From contig JAMPCA010000001.1 in the NCBI GenBank assembly GCA_023666425.1, positions 510,762-551,591 on the forward strand: a stretch of 40,830 nucleotides of DNA, written 5' to 3'. The stretch comes from Muribaculaceae bacterium (GTDB taxonomy: Bacteria; Bacillota; Clostridia; Lachnospirales; Lachnospiraceae). A program made the position numbers and the translations under genes. Positions 1 through 5,709 of the stretch are shown piece after piece. Within the stretch, counting starts at the first letter, position 1. Every line of letters begins with the position of its first letter. A model generated the notes under the pieces. That model worked only from the letters and a program-made list of their open reading frames with translations, was not told the origin of the DNA and searched no databases.

Positions 1-60
1 CTTGCGGGCGGCGTTGTGATTACCTTTGCAAAGGAGATTCTGACACTCATCACAGGCTAA
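1..60 (+). CDS. Maff2-family conjugative-element protein (3' end only)
   Basis: The first 20 codons are open from the window edge to a TAA at 58-60 and read LAGGVVITFAKEILTLITG. A Gly-rich hydrophobic turn followed by FAKEIL and a terminal ITG is typical of the C-terminus of Maff2 proteins. These are small membrane proteins encoded in the transfer module of Firmicutes integrative conjugative elements, just upstream of TrbL/VirB6-like and PrgI genes. The next remnants, TrbL-like then PrgI-like, occur in that expected order, which supports the call. The N-terminal part lies outside the window, so completeness of the gene cannot be judged. Family assignment is from recall of the motif. Confidence 0.6.
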   Translation, partial: LAGGVVITFAKEILTLITG

Positions 61-97
61 TGCAGAGAAATAAGACAGCAGACTGATACAAGATAAG

Positions 98-146
98 GAC
101 AACGGGGCTGATCCGCTCTGCGGAACTTCCCCGCTGTCCAATTTTA
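98..146. terminator. Stem-loop between Maff2 and TrbL remnants
   Basis: GGACAACGGGG pairs with CCCCGCTGTCC with one mismatch. An inner CCGC-TCT-GCGG helix stacks within the loop, and AATTTT follows. It could be a weak terminator or an intercistronic processing structure of the transfer operon. Confidence 0.45.
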
Positions 147-163
147 AGAACGGAGGTGGTCGA

Positions 164-292
164 AGGTCAGATAACTGGGTAGTCCAGAACTTGGAGAACG
201 CCCTGGGCACTTGGAATGAGAAGTTAGCCGAAATATGGCAGCTCATTATCCAAACCCCAGAGAATTTCAAAGGCGGTGCGATTTGGAAGTAA
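164..292 (+). pseudogene. TrbL/VirB6-like conjugation protein, N-terminal remnant without start codon
   Basis: Reading from 167 the frame gives SDNWVVQNLENALGTWNEK, then LAEIW, then FKGGAIW, and stops at 290-292. This matches the start of the polytopic TrbL/VirB6-like mating-pore protein usually encoded between Maff2 and PrgI. Family members normally begin M-S-D-N-W; here the expected ATG is AGG (164-166), although a good Shine-Dalgarno GGAGGTGG lies just upstream. After GGAIW the TrbL reading ends and the PrgI coding sequence begins in another frame, so nearly all of the gene (several membrane spans) is missing. I infer a deletion joining the 5' end of trbL to the 5' end of prgI, plus loss of the start codon. 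Confidence 0.6.
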
Positions 293-621
293 AGATAAAT
301 AAGGAAATCCGTAATTACACGGAATCTATGTTCTTCGGGCTGTCCATGCGGCAGTTCCTTTTTTCTGTCCTTGCCTGCGACGTGGCGGTAGGATTGTTTT
401 TCCTGCTCCGTGGCAGGTTCGGCACAGAAAATTTGAGCTGGATGTGCGTGTTGGGTGCTTCGCCCTTTGCGGTGATGGGATTTGTAAGGTACAATGGCAT
501 GACCGCAGAGCAGTTCGTGTGGGCATGGATAAAATCGGAGTTTCTAATGCCAAAAAGGGTGCTGTTTCTCCCAGACAACCTCTATTATGAAGCATTAAAA
601 CAGAGCATACAACCTTTATAA
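283..621 (+). pseudogene. PrgI-family conjugation protein, damaged at both ends
   Basis: The frame from TTG at 283 reads LEVKINKEIRNYTESMFFG. It continues with two hydrophobic segments (about residues 22-42 and 50-65) and the family-typical YNGMTAEQFVWAWIKSEFL and NLYYEALK. PrgI-family proteins are small two-span inner-membrane components of ICE type IV secretion, encoded just before the VirB4 ATPase. An ATG at 235 extends the frame upstream, but that extension is only the trbL remnant read in another frame. The native start is probably the codon now reading TTG. The C-terminus departs from the family after LKQSI (adding QPL), and no VirB4 follows. The protein may still be made, but without partners it is a relic. 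Confidence 0.6.
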
Positions 622-709
622 TAATGGCACACCAAGTGTATATGATTATGAAAATCCAGATGAGCAGTTAAAGGAATGTCAACATTATACAGTAGAAGAT
701 TTTGATTAA
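599..709 (+). pseudogene. Orphan C-terminal fragment of an unidentified protein
   Basis: A frame open from just after the TAA at 596-598 reads NLYNNGTPSVYDYENPDEQ, then LKECQHYTVEDFD, and stops at 707-709. It has no start codon or ribosome site, and its acidic, aromatic composition looks like a genuine protein tail. It overlaps the 3' end of the PrgI frame, so a second recombination junction lies near 600-611. Because an orphan protein of immunity-gene size follows, it could be the end of a secreted toxin, but I do not recognise the family. Confidence 0.35.
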
Positions 710-881
710 GTATAATATTCTTAAAAATTCATTATAGCAGGAGACAATTGGAGATTCTAAATTGAATTGTTAATAAAAAAGTAGAAATTTGGCAAAAATC
801 TACAAAAATCTACGTTATATTTCTATTTGATAATAAAGTTTTTATATAATAAAATGTAAATGTACTAAACTAATTATACGA
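710..881. other. AT-rich intergenic stretch with promoter-like sequence
   Basis: No gene is seen. Two perfect tandem copies of CAAAAATCTA lie at 793-812. A promoter-like pair TTGATA (827-832) and TAAAAT (850-855) has 17-base spacing and points at the two small frames that follow. Base composition is markedly more AT-rich than in the core genes to the right. Confidence 0.35.
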
Positions 882-1013
882 ATGCTAAAAGAATATATCG
901 TGTATCAAGGCAGAAAATATCAAGTTCGGATCCTGGAGTACAGGGAAGTTCCCGTTGGAGAATTAAAATGTGAGTTTTGTATAAGTTTAATATTCAATTA
1001 TAAGGACGGTTAA
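882..1013 (+). CDS. Small hypothetical protein (43 aa)
   Basis: ATG at 882 opens 43 codons ending at TAA 1011-1013, four bases before the next gene. The product is mixed charged and hydrophobic (start MLKEYIVYQGRKYQVRILEY) with two Cys near residues 30 and 33. It lies downstream of the promoter-like sequence at 827-855. There is no clear ribosome site, so it could be a leader peptide or a gene fragment. I recognise no family. Confidence 0.25.
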   Translation: MLKEYIVYQGRKYQVRILEYREVPVGELKCEFCISLIFNYKDG

Positions 1014-1017
1014 TAAT

Positions 1018-1413
1018 ATGAATTACTATATTGCAGAGAAAAAAGAAATTCAAAACGAAATAAATCACATTAATGAATTTGTAAGTAATTATGAATGGTT
1101 GTTTTTTCAGGTAAGAGAGATGAATCAATCCTGTTTGCATATATCAGGAATGGTAGATGAACTTATTTTTAAATATGATTTCAACATTTTCTTTAAGATG
1201 CCACATAGCATTATTTGTCCATTGAATTGGCAGATAGATAGAACTGAGCATTTTATTAAATTGGATGAAGATAATGGATTAAAAAAAATGATTTCATGTT
1301 TTGATGTTGAAGTTGGTTATTATGTTTTTAGGTTGCACCAAGACAATATTAGGGATACAGCAACAGATATATTTATTGCTGCTAAAGATATAAAAATGGA
1401 AATCATTAAATAG
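1018..1413 (+). CDS. Hypothetical protein, immunity-protein-like size and context (131 aa)
   Basis: ATG at 1018 follows AAGGACGG at a workable distance. The 131-residue product has no signal peptide or membrane span and is rich in Asn, Ile, Phe and acidic residues, ending KDIKMEIIK. I do not recognise a family. Size, AT-rich composition, lack of export signals and position after an orphan protein tail resemble immunity genes of polymorphic toxin cassettes, but that is contextual inference only. The next, degraded, gene begins eight bases downstream, so the two were probably cotranscribed. It seems the only intact gene between 700 and 3300. Confidence 0.5.
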   Translation: MNYYIAEKKEIQNEINHINEFVSNYEWLFFQVREMNQSCLHISGMVDELIFKYDFNIFFKMPHSIICPLNWQIDRTEHFIKLDEDNGLKKMISCFDVEVGYYVFRLHQDNIRDTATDIFIAAKDIKMEIIK

Positions 1414-1420
1414 TAACTTA

Positions 1421-1850
1421 ATGGCGAATGAATTATATGGTATTAACGATAATTATGTTATTAATAGTATCCATGAGCAGAAGAAAATAATCAGTGGGGA
1501 GGATGGGGGGATTTTCAGGGACAGTGGAATACATGCAAGGATTTAGGGGAGGTGGCAGAAAGATAACGCCATCTGTAGTATTGATGAGGAATGCTGTCTG
1601 TTATCACATGGGTTATTAATAAAAGCATTGGAAGACATAGCGGATGAAATAAAGAAAAGCATGGAGAAGCCTTCTGATATTTTTGAATATTTGGAAAAAT
1701 TGGCTTATCTAATGTATTTTGACGATTATGTCAAAGGCGAAAAAAGAAAATTTAATTGATAAATTAGTGAAAAATAATAATATTATAAAAGAACTTGAAG
1801 AAGAATTTAATAATAGCGAGGTATTTTCATTGGATGAAATTAAAGAATGA
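1421..1850 (+). pseudogene. Degraded hypothetical gene (nonsense plus frameshift)
   Basis: One frame runs from ATG 1421, is interrupted by TAG at 1544-1546 and then stays open to 1759, giving an amphipathic helical segment (LLIKALEDIADEIKK, then FEYLEKLAYLMYFDDYV). Near 1728-1740 the coherent reading moves to the next frame and continues KAKKENLIDKLVKNNNIIK to FSLDEIKE, stopping at 1848-1850. Repaired, it would be about 142 residues, largely helical and acidic, with no membrane span. The unrepaired 3' part also has its own ATG (1728), so a 40-residue peptide is possible. It lies eight bases after the preceding intact gene. Family unknown. Confidence 0.4.
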
Positions 1851-1981
1851 AATTTTGCCTTTACAAGTGAATGTAACAAATATGATTGAATTATCAGGTG
1901 CAGTATACGTTTATCTGATATAGTCATTTTTTACAGAAAGCTCACAATACGACTATAAATATAAGAGTAAATAGATTTAAA

Positions 1982-2008
1982 AGAGCCACTTGAAATACAA
2001 GTGGCTCT
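1982..2008. repeat. Perfect 11-bp hairpin (first of three)
   Basis: AGAGCCACTTG, five-base loop AAATA, then CAAGTGGCTCT. No T-run follows, so it is not a classical terminator in the rightward sense. It sits between the degraded gene and the recombinase remnant. Confidence 0.6.
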
Positions 2009-2030
2009 AGTGTATAATCTACTCAGAGGT

Positions 2031-2052
2031 AATCGGAATCGAGTTTCCGATT
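2031..2052. repeat. Perfect 8-bp hairpin (second of three)
   Basis: AATCGGAA, loop TCGAGT, TTCCGATT. It lies 22 bases after the first hairpin and 24 before the third. No T-run follows. Confidence 0.5.
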
Positions 2053-2076
2053 TGCCCTCAGGGAGTTAACTTAAAG

Positions 2077-2122
2077 AATAAGCATCCACACTTTAGGCGG
2101 TAGGGATGCTTATTTCTTTTTA
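2077..2122 (+). terminator. Rho-independent terminator-like hairpin (third of three)
   Basis: AATAAGCATCC pairs perfectly with GGATGCTTATT across a 16-base loop and is followed by TCTTTTTA. It would stop rightward transcription just before the recombinase remnant. Confidence 0.6.
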
Positions 2123-2280
2123 TGATGATTGTCTATGTAAGACAAAAGTGCAATGATGAAGAAAAAAGAGCCATGATTCAGGGATTTATCAAGGAAATAC
2201 AGATTTATCCAAAAGAAGAACAAGAGAAAACTATAACAAACCAAAAAGTGATAGTTCAAAAAACTAATTTGTCCTGTTGA
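2122..2280 (+). pseudogene. Large serine recombinase, C-terminal remnant
   Basis: The 52-residue frame contains NDEEKRAMIQGFIKEIQIY followed by P-K-E-E. This matches the end of large serine recombinases of Firmicutes ICEs and phages, in which a D-E-E-K-R segment precedes a helix and an I-Q-I-Y-P strand. Such proteins normally exceed 450 residues, so the catalytic resolvase domain and zinc ribbon are absent. The frame starts immediately after the terminator-like hairpin and has no good ribosome site. It marks the former integrase end of a mobile element. Confidence 0.5.
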
Positions 2281-2337
2281 AAAGGAGGAAGCAATAAAAG
2301 ATGCATTTATATATTTTAAAATGATTTAAAATTAGAA

Positions 2338-2379
2338 AATGTCGGTTTGAATGTCGGTATATGATTGACTTTTGTCGGC
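2338..2379 (+). repeat. Three GTCGG-centred direct repeats
   Basis: AATGTCGGT occurs at 2338-2346 and 2350-2358, and a related TTTGTCGGC at 2371-2379, lying inside and just upstream of the promoter at 2365-2393. Regular spacing next to a -35 box is the usual arrangement of operator sites; the binding protein is unknown. Confidence 0.5.
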
Positions 2380-2393
2380 ATACCTTATATAAT
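2365..2393 (+). promoter_or_regulatory. Sigma-A-type promoter of the AlbA_2 pseudogene
   Basis: TTGACT (2365-2370), 17-base spacer, TATAAT (2388-2393), with the gene starting at 2414. The spacer contains the third GTCGG repeat. Confidence 0.6.
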
Positions 2394-2413
2394 GCAAATT
2401 AAGGTGATGTGAA

Positions 2414-3033
2414 ATGCCAAAATATATTGAATCAGAAACTTTGGAGTTGAAAGAAAAATATACGGATGTTATCTGCAAAGAAATTGTTTCATTTTTAAAT
2501 GCTTCCGGTGGTACAATTATCGTCGGTGTTTAAGATGATGGGACGGTTGTCGGTGTTGATAAAATTGATGAAACCTTTAAGTATTATAACTACGCAAATT
2601 GAACCCAACCCACAAGATGAAGTTCGGGTTTGATACGAAAATAAATTTTTTGATTCAGAATATATGTTAAAAAAGAGAGCAAGTCAATTGGATTTATCAT
2701 TTAAGGAATTGAGGATTTATTATAGTGAAAAAGATTATCACTTAGATGATAAAACTTTTGAAGCAACCCTAAATTTAAGAAATCAAAATGGAGATTACAA
2801 TCTTTTTGACTGTGTCAATGAAGCAATATTAAACGCCTTGGCTCATAATGATTGGACAATTACAGAACCGCAAATTTCAATGTTTGATAATGAGAATTTT
2901 TCTCAGCATAGGATTAACCGAACATACTGGATATGGGATTCCAACCATTGTAAAGAAGTACGGAGAAGAAGTTTTGGATAAGTTAAAAACTGAGAACATG
3001 CATTTATTTCTTTGCAGAATAAAAAAGTCATAG
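2414..3033 (+). pseudogene. AlbA_2 (Schlafen-like) ATP-binding protein, broken
   Basis: ATG 2414 follows AAGGTGAT. The start reads MPKYIESETLELKEKY, then CKEIVSFLNASGGTIIVGV, the hallmark of the AlbA_2 DNA-binding domain of a family of putative ATP-dependent regulators. TAA at 2531-2533 interrupts the conserved G-V-x-D-D-G. The next part is short and out of frame. A second open piece (2664-2981) holds the middle region with ALAHNDW, and a third (to 3033) holds GLTEHTGYGIPTIVKKYGEE in another frame, the conserved end of the family's histidine-kinase-like ATPase domain. Full-length relatives are usually over 400 residues, so large internal parts are lost as well. It is clearly non-functional. 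Confidence 0.65.
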
Positions 3034-3345
3034 ATTTTTGCATCGGACAGGTTAAGAAAAGGCTATTATGGATATACTCAGGCATTTTCAAACAGCTTTA
3101 TGGGAGGATAAGATGCTAAAAAGATAAAATTTAAAGGCGTTTTTTTTCTGAAGAAATTGAGTTGGAATTATTTATGCATGAAGATAGAATATCACTTCTT
3201 TACGGAAAAATGGTTCTGGCTCCCGGATTTTTTGTTTGTTGTATTGTGCGGAAACATATCCACGGATTTTGGGAGGGATAGTTGAGTGGACAGGATAGAT
3301 ATGGGGGATGTCGTGGAGATAATTTAGTTATATATACTGATATTC
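3034..3345. other. Non-coding scar between ICE-like and phage-like remnants
   Basis: I see no convincing gene or structure. Composition begins AT-rich and turns to the more GC-rich character of the next remnant near 3340, so the boundary between two foreign segments probably lies here. Confidence 0.3.
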
Positions 3346-3645
3346 GTGAACGTGGCCTATATCATGGCTTACCATGCGGACAACAATATCCCGCCGACCA
3401 TTGAGGACTGGCTCGACCGGTTCGATATGTTCTCCATCTATGAGATACTTCCGGAGATTCTGAAGCTGTGGGGAGAGAACATGGCAGCGGATGTGGAGGC
3501 AAAAAACTTCGCCCAGGTGAGCGGGAAGATAGTCGGCCTCGAACTTCTGACCATCGGGCTCGTTCTGGATATCTGGACGGAAAAGGCCAACGATGGCGTG
3601 AAATACAGGAAGATGGCAACGCAGCAGGACTTTGATAAATTTTAG
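3346..3645 (+). pseudogene. Phage tail-assembly chaperone-like fusion remnant
   Basis: The frame (GTG 3346, upstream stop at 3325) starts NVAYIMAYHADNNIPPTIE and continues DWLDRFDMFSIYEILPEIL, which resembles the C-terminal part of a tail-assembly chaperone of Firmicutes siphophages. After VEAKNFAQVSGK it changes to LLTIGLVLDIWTEKANDG and ends ATQQDFDKF, which resembles the end of the next phage protein, usually a separate (often frameshift-linked) product. Here both are in one 99-residue frame, so an internal deletion has joined them, and the N-terminal half of the first is missing. Family memory is moderate; the fusion and truncation are inferred. Confidence 0.45.
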
Positions 3646-3648
3646 GAA

Positions 3649-3696
3649 AAAAGGAGCTGCAGTCATATGTAAGCCAATATGGCTGCAGTTCCTTTT
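3649..3696. terminator. Bidirectional terminator-like hairpin
   Basis: AAAAGGA-G-CTGCAG-T-CATAT is mirrored by ATATG-G-CTGCAG-T-TCCTTTT around an 8-base loop. A on one side and T on the other suit both converging genes. The last bases touch the stop codon of the leftward toxin gene. Confidence 0.65.
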
Positions 3697-4022
3697 CACT
3701 CGGTTTTAATAATATTCCGGGTGTCCATCCCGCCATAAACGATACGCACGATTGTGACGGTAAGAGTATCAGAATTAACAGTGTAGTAGATAACAAAGTT
3801 ATCTACAGGCAGCCTGTGCATTTTCATGCTTTGCCAGGGCTCCCAGTCTACTATGCTGTACCGCGCCGGCATGAAATCAAGTGAACGTATCTCTTTTCGG
3901 ATACGGTTTACCTGGTCTCTTGCCGTGTCAGAAACCTGCAGGTCAAAGGCAATGTATGAATATATGCCCCGTATGTCGTTTTTAGCCTATGGGGAATAGA
4001 TAATTTTGTAGTTGTCGCTCAT
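3696..4022 (-). pseudogene. RelE/ParE-family toxin with nonsense codon at position 12
   Basis: The minus strand from ATG 4022 reads MSDNYKIIYSP, then TAG (3987-3989), then AKNDIRGIYSYIAFDLQVS and on to RLPVDNFVIYYTVN and VRIVYGGMD, stopping at 3696-3698. The order (N-terminal strand, Y-S-P, helix with I-Y-S-Y-I, C-terminal strands with R-I-V-Y-G) is that of RelE/ParE mRNA interferase or gyrase toxins of about 100 residues. Relatives have Glu after S-P, so GAG to TAG is the simplest event. The rest of the frame is undamaged, implying recent inactivation. Its ATG overlaps the antitoxin stop (ATGA), the usual translational coupling. No in-frame start downstream would keep the first strand. Confidence 0.7.
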
Positions 4023-4324
4023 ATGCCAAATTCCCGGTGGAGTTCTTCATCAATTTCATCAGGGGTATATGCTTTTCCCGATTTTAAGGACTCAATGCCT
4101 TTCATAAGTTCTGCATCTATTTCTCCGCGGCTCATGCCGCCGATTGCAGTTGGCTTTCCTGACGGAAGATGGAGGTCAAGGGGCATCCCTCTTGTTAGCA
4201 CAATCTGGCTGTAAAGCATCTGGATTGCACTTGAAGGTGAAATGCCAAGCTGCTGGAGGATATGCTCGGCATTTTCCTTTAAATTTGTATCAATACGTGC
4301 ATAAATTGCGGATGTATTTGCCAT
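4019..4324 (-). CDS. RelB/DinJ-family antitoxin (101 aa)
   Basis: MANTSAIYARIDTNLKENAE followed by ILQQLGISPSSAIQMLYSQ is the ribbon-helix-helix N-terminus of RelB/DinJ antitoxins. The acidic C-terminal part (GKAYTPDEIDEELHREFGI) would wrap the toxin. ATG 4324 is preferred over the in-frame GTG at 4333 because AAGGAG (complement of 4335-4340) is then about 10 bases away. The gene ends in ATGA overlap with the toxin. Such antitoxins repress their own promoter, seen at 4348-4376. The antitoxin is intact although the toxin frame is interrupted, which could leave a stand-alone repressor or an anti-addiction protein. Confidence 0.8.
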   Translation of the reverse strand: MANTSAIYARIDTNLKENAEHILQQLGISPSSAIQMLYSQIVLTRGMPLDLHLPSGKPTAIGGMSRGEIDAELMKGIESLKSGKAYTPDEIDEELHREFGI

Positions 4325-4347
4325 GTGGATCACACTCCTTTTTTTAT

Positions 4348-4376
4348 ATTATAGCCAATTTGAATGGCAAATGCAA
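4348..4376 (-). promoter_or_regulatory. Promoter of the relB-relE pair
   Basis: On the minus strand TTGCAT, 17-base spacer, TATAAT. Just upstream (4373-4391) the 9-mer GCAAGCAAA occurs twice with period 10, a possible operator. Confidence 0.6.
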
Positions 4377-4433
4377 GCAAACGCAAGCAAAATTGATAAG
4401 AAATCCAAGAATTTAAGGAGAGGAGGAAGCTGA

Positions 4434-4478
4434 GTGGCAAACAGAATCAAAGGAATCACAGCAGGCCAGGCGGTATGA
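4434..4478 (+). pseudogene. Tape-measure gene start (first ~9 codons)
   Basis: GTG 4434 sits 7 bases after a strong AGGAGAGGAGG. The first residues VANRIKGIT are those with which many Firmicutes phage tape-measure proteins begin (usually continuing into E-I-G-G-D). Here the frame changes to AGQAV and stops at 4476-4478. Its place downstream of a tail-chaperone remnant matches standard phage tail order, so I read it as a deletion scar of a tape-measure gene normally longer than 600 residues. Confidence 0.4.
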
Positions 4479-4567
4479 TAAAAGAGCAATTCTTTGCAGG
4501 AAAAAAGATGTTGGAGTCCCTGGGATACGACATTGAACTGACCTATGTAAAGCGTGAGGAGGGGTAA
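4475..4567 (+). CDS. Small hypothetical frame (30 aa), probably a fragment
   Basis: MIKEQFFAGKKMLESLGYDI, then ELTYVKREEG. It overlaps the end of the tape-measure scar and ends four bases before the DUF4268 gene, whose ribosome site (GTGAGGAGGGG) lies within its last codons. It looks like part of a real protein, but it has no ribosome site of its own and no recognised family. Confidence 0.25.
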   Translation: MIKEQFFAGKKMLESLGYDIELTYVKREEG

Positions 4568-4571
4568 GACA

Positions 4572-5498
4572 ATGACAAATTTGAACAGACTTGAAGAAAT
4601 AAAAGATTTACGGACGGTATGGCCGCATGAAGCCTTAGATTTCACGCCGTGGCTCTCGCAGGATGATAATATTGCCCTCCTTGCCGATGCGGTGGGGCTT
4701 GATATCACTGTTGACGAAACGGAATCTTCCGTGGGAGATTTCAATGTTGATATTTTTGCCTCTGAGACTGGGACGGATCGGAAAATCATCATCGAGAATC
4801 AACTGGAGGATACAAACCACGACCACCTCGGTAAATTGATAACCTATGCATCCGGCAAATCCGCAGATGTGATTATCTGGGTAGTGAAACACGCCCGTGA
4901 GGAACACAAGGCTGCCATCGAATGGCTGAACAACCACACCGATGAAAAAATTGGTTTCTTCCTCTGCGAGATTAAGCTGTATAAAATAGGTACTTCCGGG
5001 CCTGCGGTAAAATTTGAGGTCATAGAGAAGCCGAACGACTGGACAAAGGAAGTGAAAAAGAATGAGACGGTCAATGGTACGCAGCAACAACGCTACGATT
5101 ATTGGGTGGCATTCCAGGACTACGCGTTCCAAAACGCACAGTTTGCAAAGAACTTCAACCGCAGGAAACCGTCTTTGGATCATTGGATGAATTTCAGCGT
5201 AGGTTCTTCTGCCTGCCACATCGCCGTGTCGCAGATTCAAAAAAGAAACGAACTGGATGTGGAACTGTATATCAGCGAAGATAAAGATCTGTTCCGCTCG
5301 TTATTCCAGAGCAAAGAGGCCATTGAAGCGGATGCGGGACTGGTCTTTGACTGGAGGGAACTGCCGGAACGTAAAGCAAGCAGAATCGTTATCGAAAAGA
5401 GCGTAACCTTCGGTGAAAAAAATCAATGGAACGAACAGTTTGACTGGCTGATCGATGTTATGATTAGGATGAAAAAGGCATTTAAGAAATATATTTGA
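4572..5498 (+). CDS. DUF4268 domain protein, PD-(D/E)XK nuclease-like (308 aa)
   Basis: The start is ATG 4572, preceded by GAGGAGGGG; an upstream ATG (4554) is less likely. The N-terminal half reads LRTVWPHEALDFTPWLS, FNVDIFAS and KIIIENQLEDTNHDHLGKL. The D-x-Ile plus E-N-Q arrangement (about residues 57-78) is a variant PD-(D/E)XK nuclease core seen in DUF4268 proteins, followed by YASGKSADVIIWVVKHAREEH. The C-terminal half (from about residue 150) is the DUF4268 part. These proteins are widespread in accessory regions and presumed to act on DNA; targets are unknown. It looks complete, its composition resembles the core genes, and it stands alone after a phage scar. Confidence 0.7.
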   Translation: MTNLNRLEEIKDLRTVWPHEALDFTPWLSQDDNIALLADAVGLDITVDETESSVGDFNVDIFASETGTDRKIIIENQLEDTNHDHLGKLITYASGKSADVIIWVVKHAREEHKAAIEWLNNHTDEKIGFFLCEIKLYKIGTSGPAVKFEVIEKPNDWTKEVKKNETVNGTQQQRYDYWVAFQDYAFQNAQFAKNFNRRKPSLDHWMNFSVGSSACHIAVSQIQKRNELDVELYISEDKDLFRSLFQSKEAIEADAGLVFDWRELPERKASRIVIEKSVTFGEKNQWNEQFDWLIDVMIRMKKAFKKYI

Positions 5499-5709
5499 TT
5501 TAAGCATCGTTATGGCTGGAACAACACAGCAACCGGAGGGACACTCGCTACAACGGGCGGATTCGGTGATATAATGCAGGGAAATTCTGGTACGATGATG
5601 CGGCAGAAACAATTGCTGCCAAGGAGGCGCAAAGCGGGCGGCAACACTGATATTCCCTCAGAGCGTAGAGTTGGGACGATTTAAAAACGAATTTATTTTA
5701 TTGACAGAG

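Noticed and set aside
3987-3989. TAG in the toxin read as pyrrolysine or a programmed event
   Set aside because: No pyrrolysine genes or stimulatory structure are seen; a simple GAG to TAG change explains it.
3346-4480. Functional prophage
   Set aside because: Only fragments of two or three tail genes are present, without capsid, terminase, lysis or integrase genes.
4635-5240. Long leftward frame opposite the DUF4268 gene
   Set aside because: It lacks a start signal and recognisable domains, and the rightward frame has clear family motifs.
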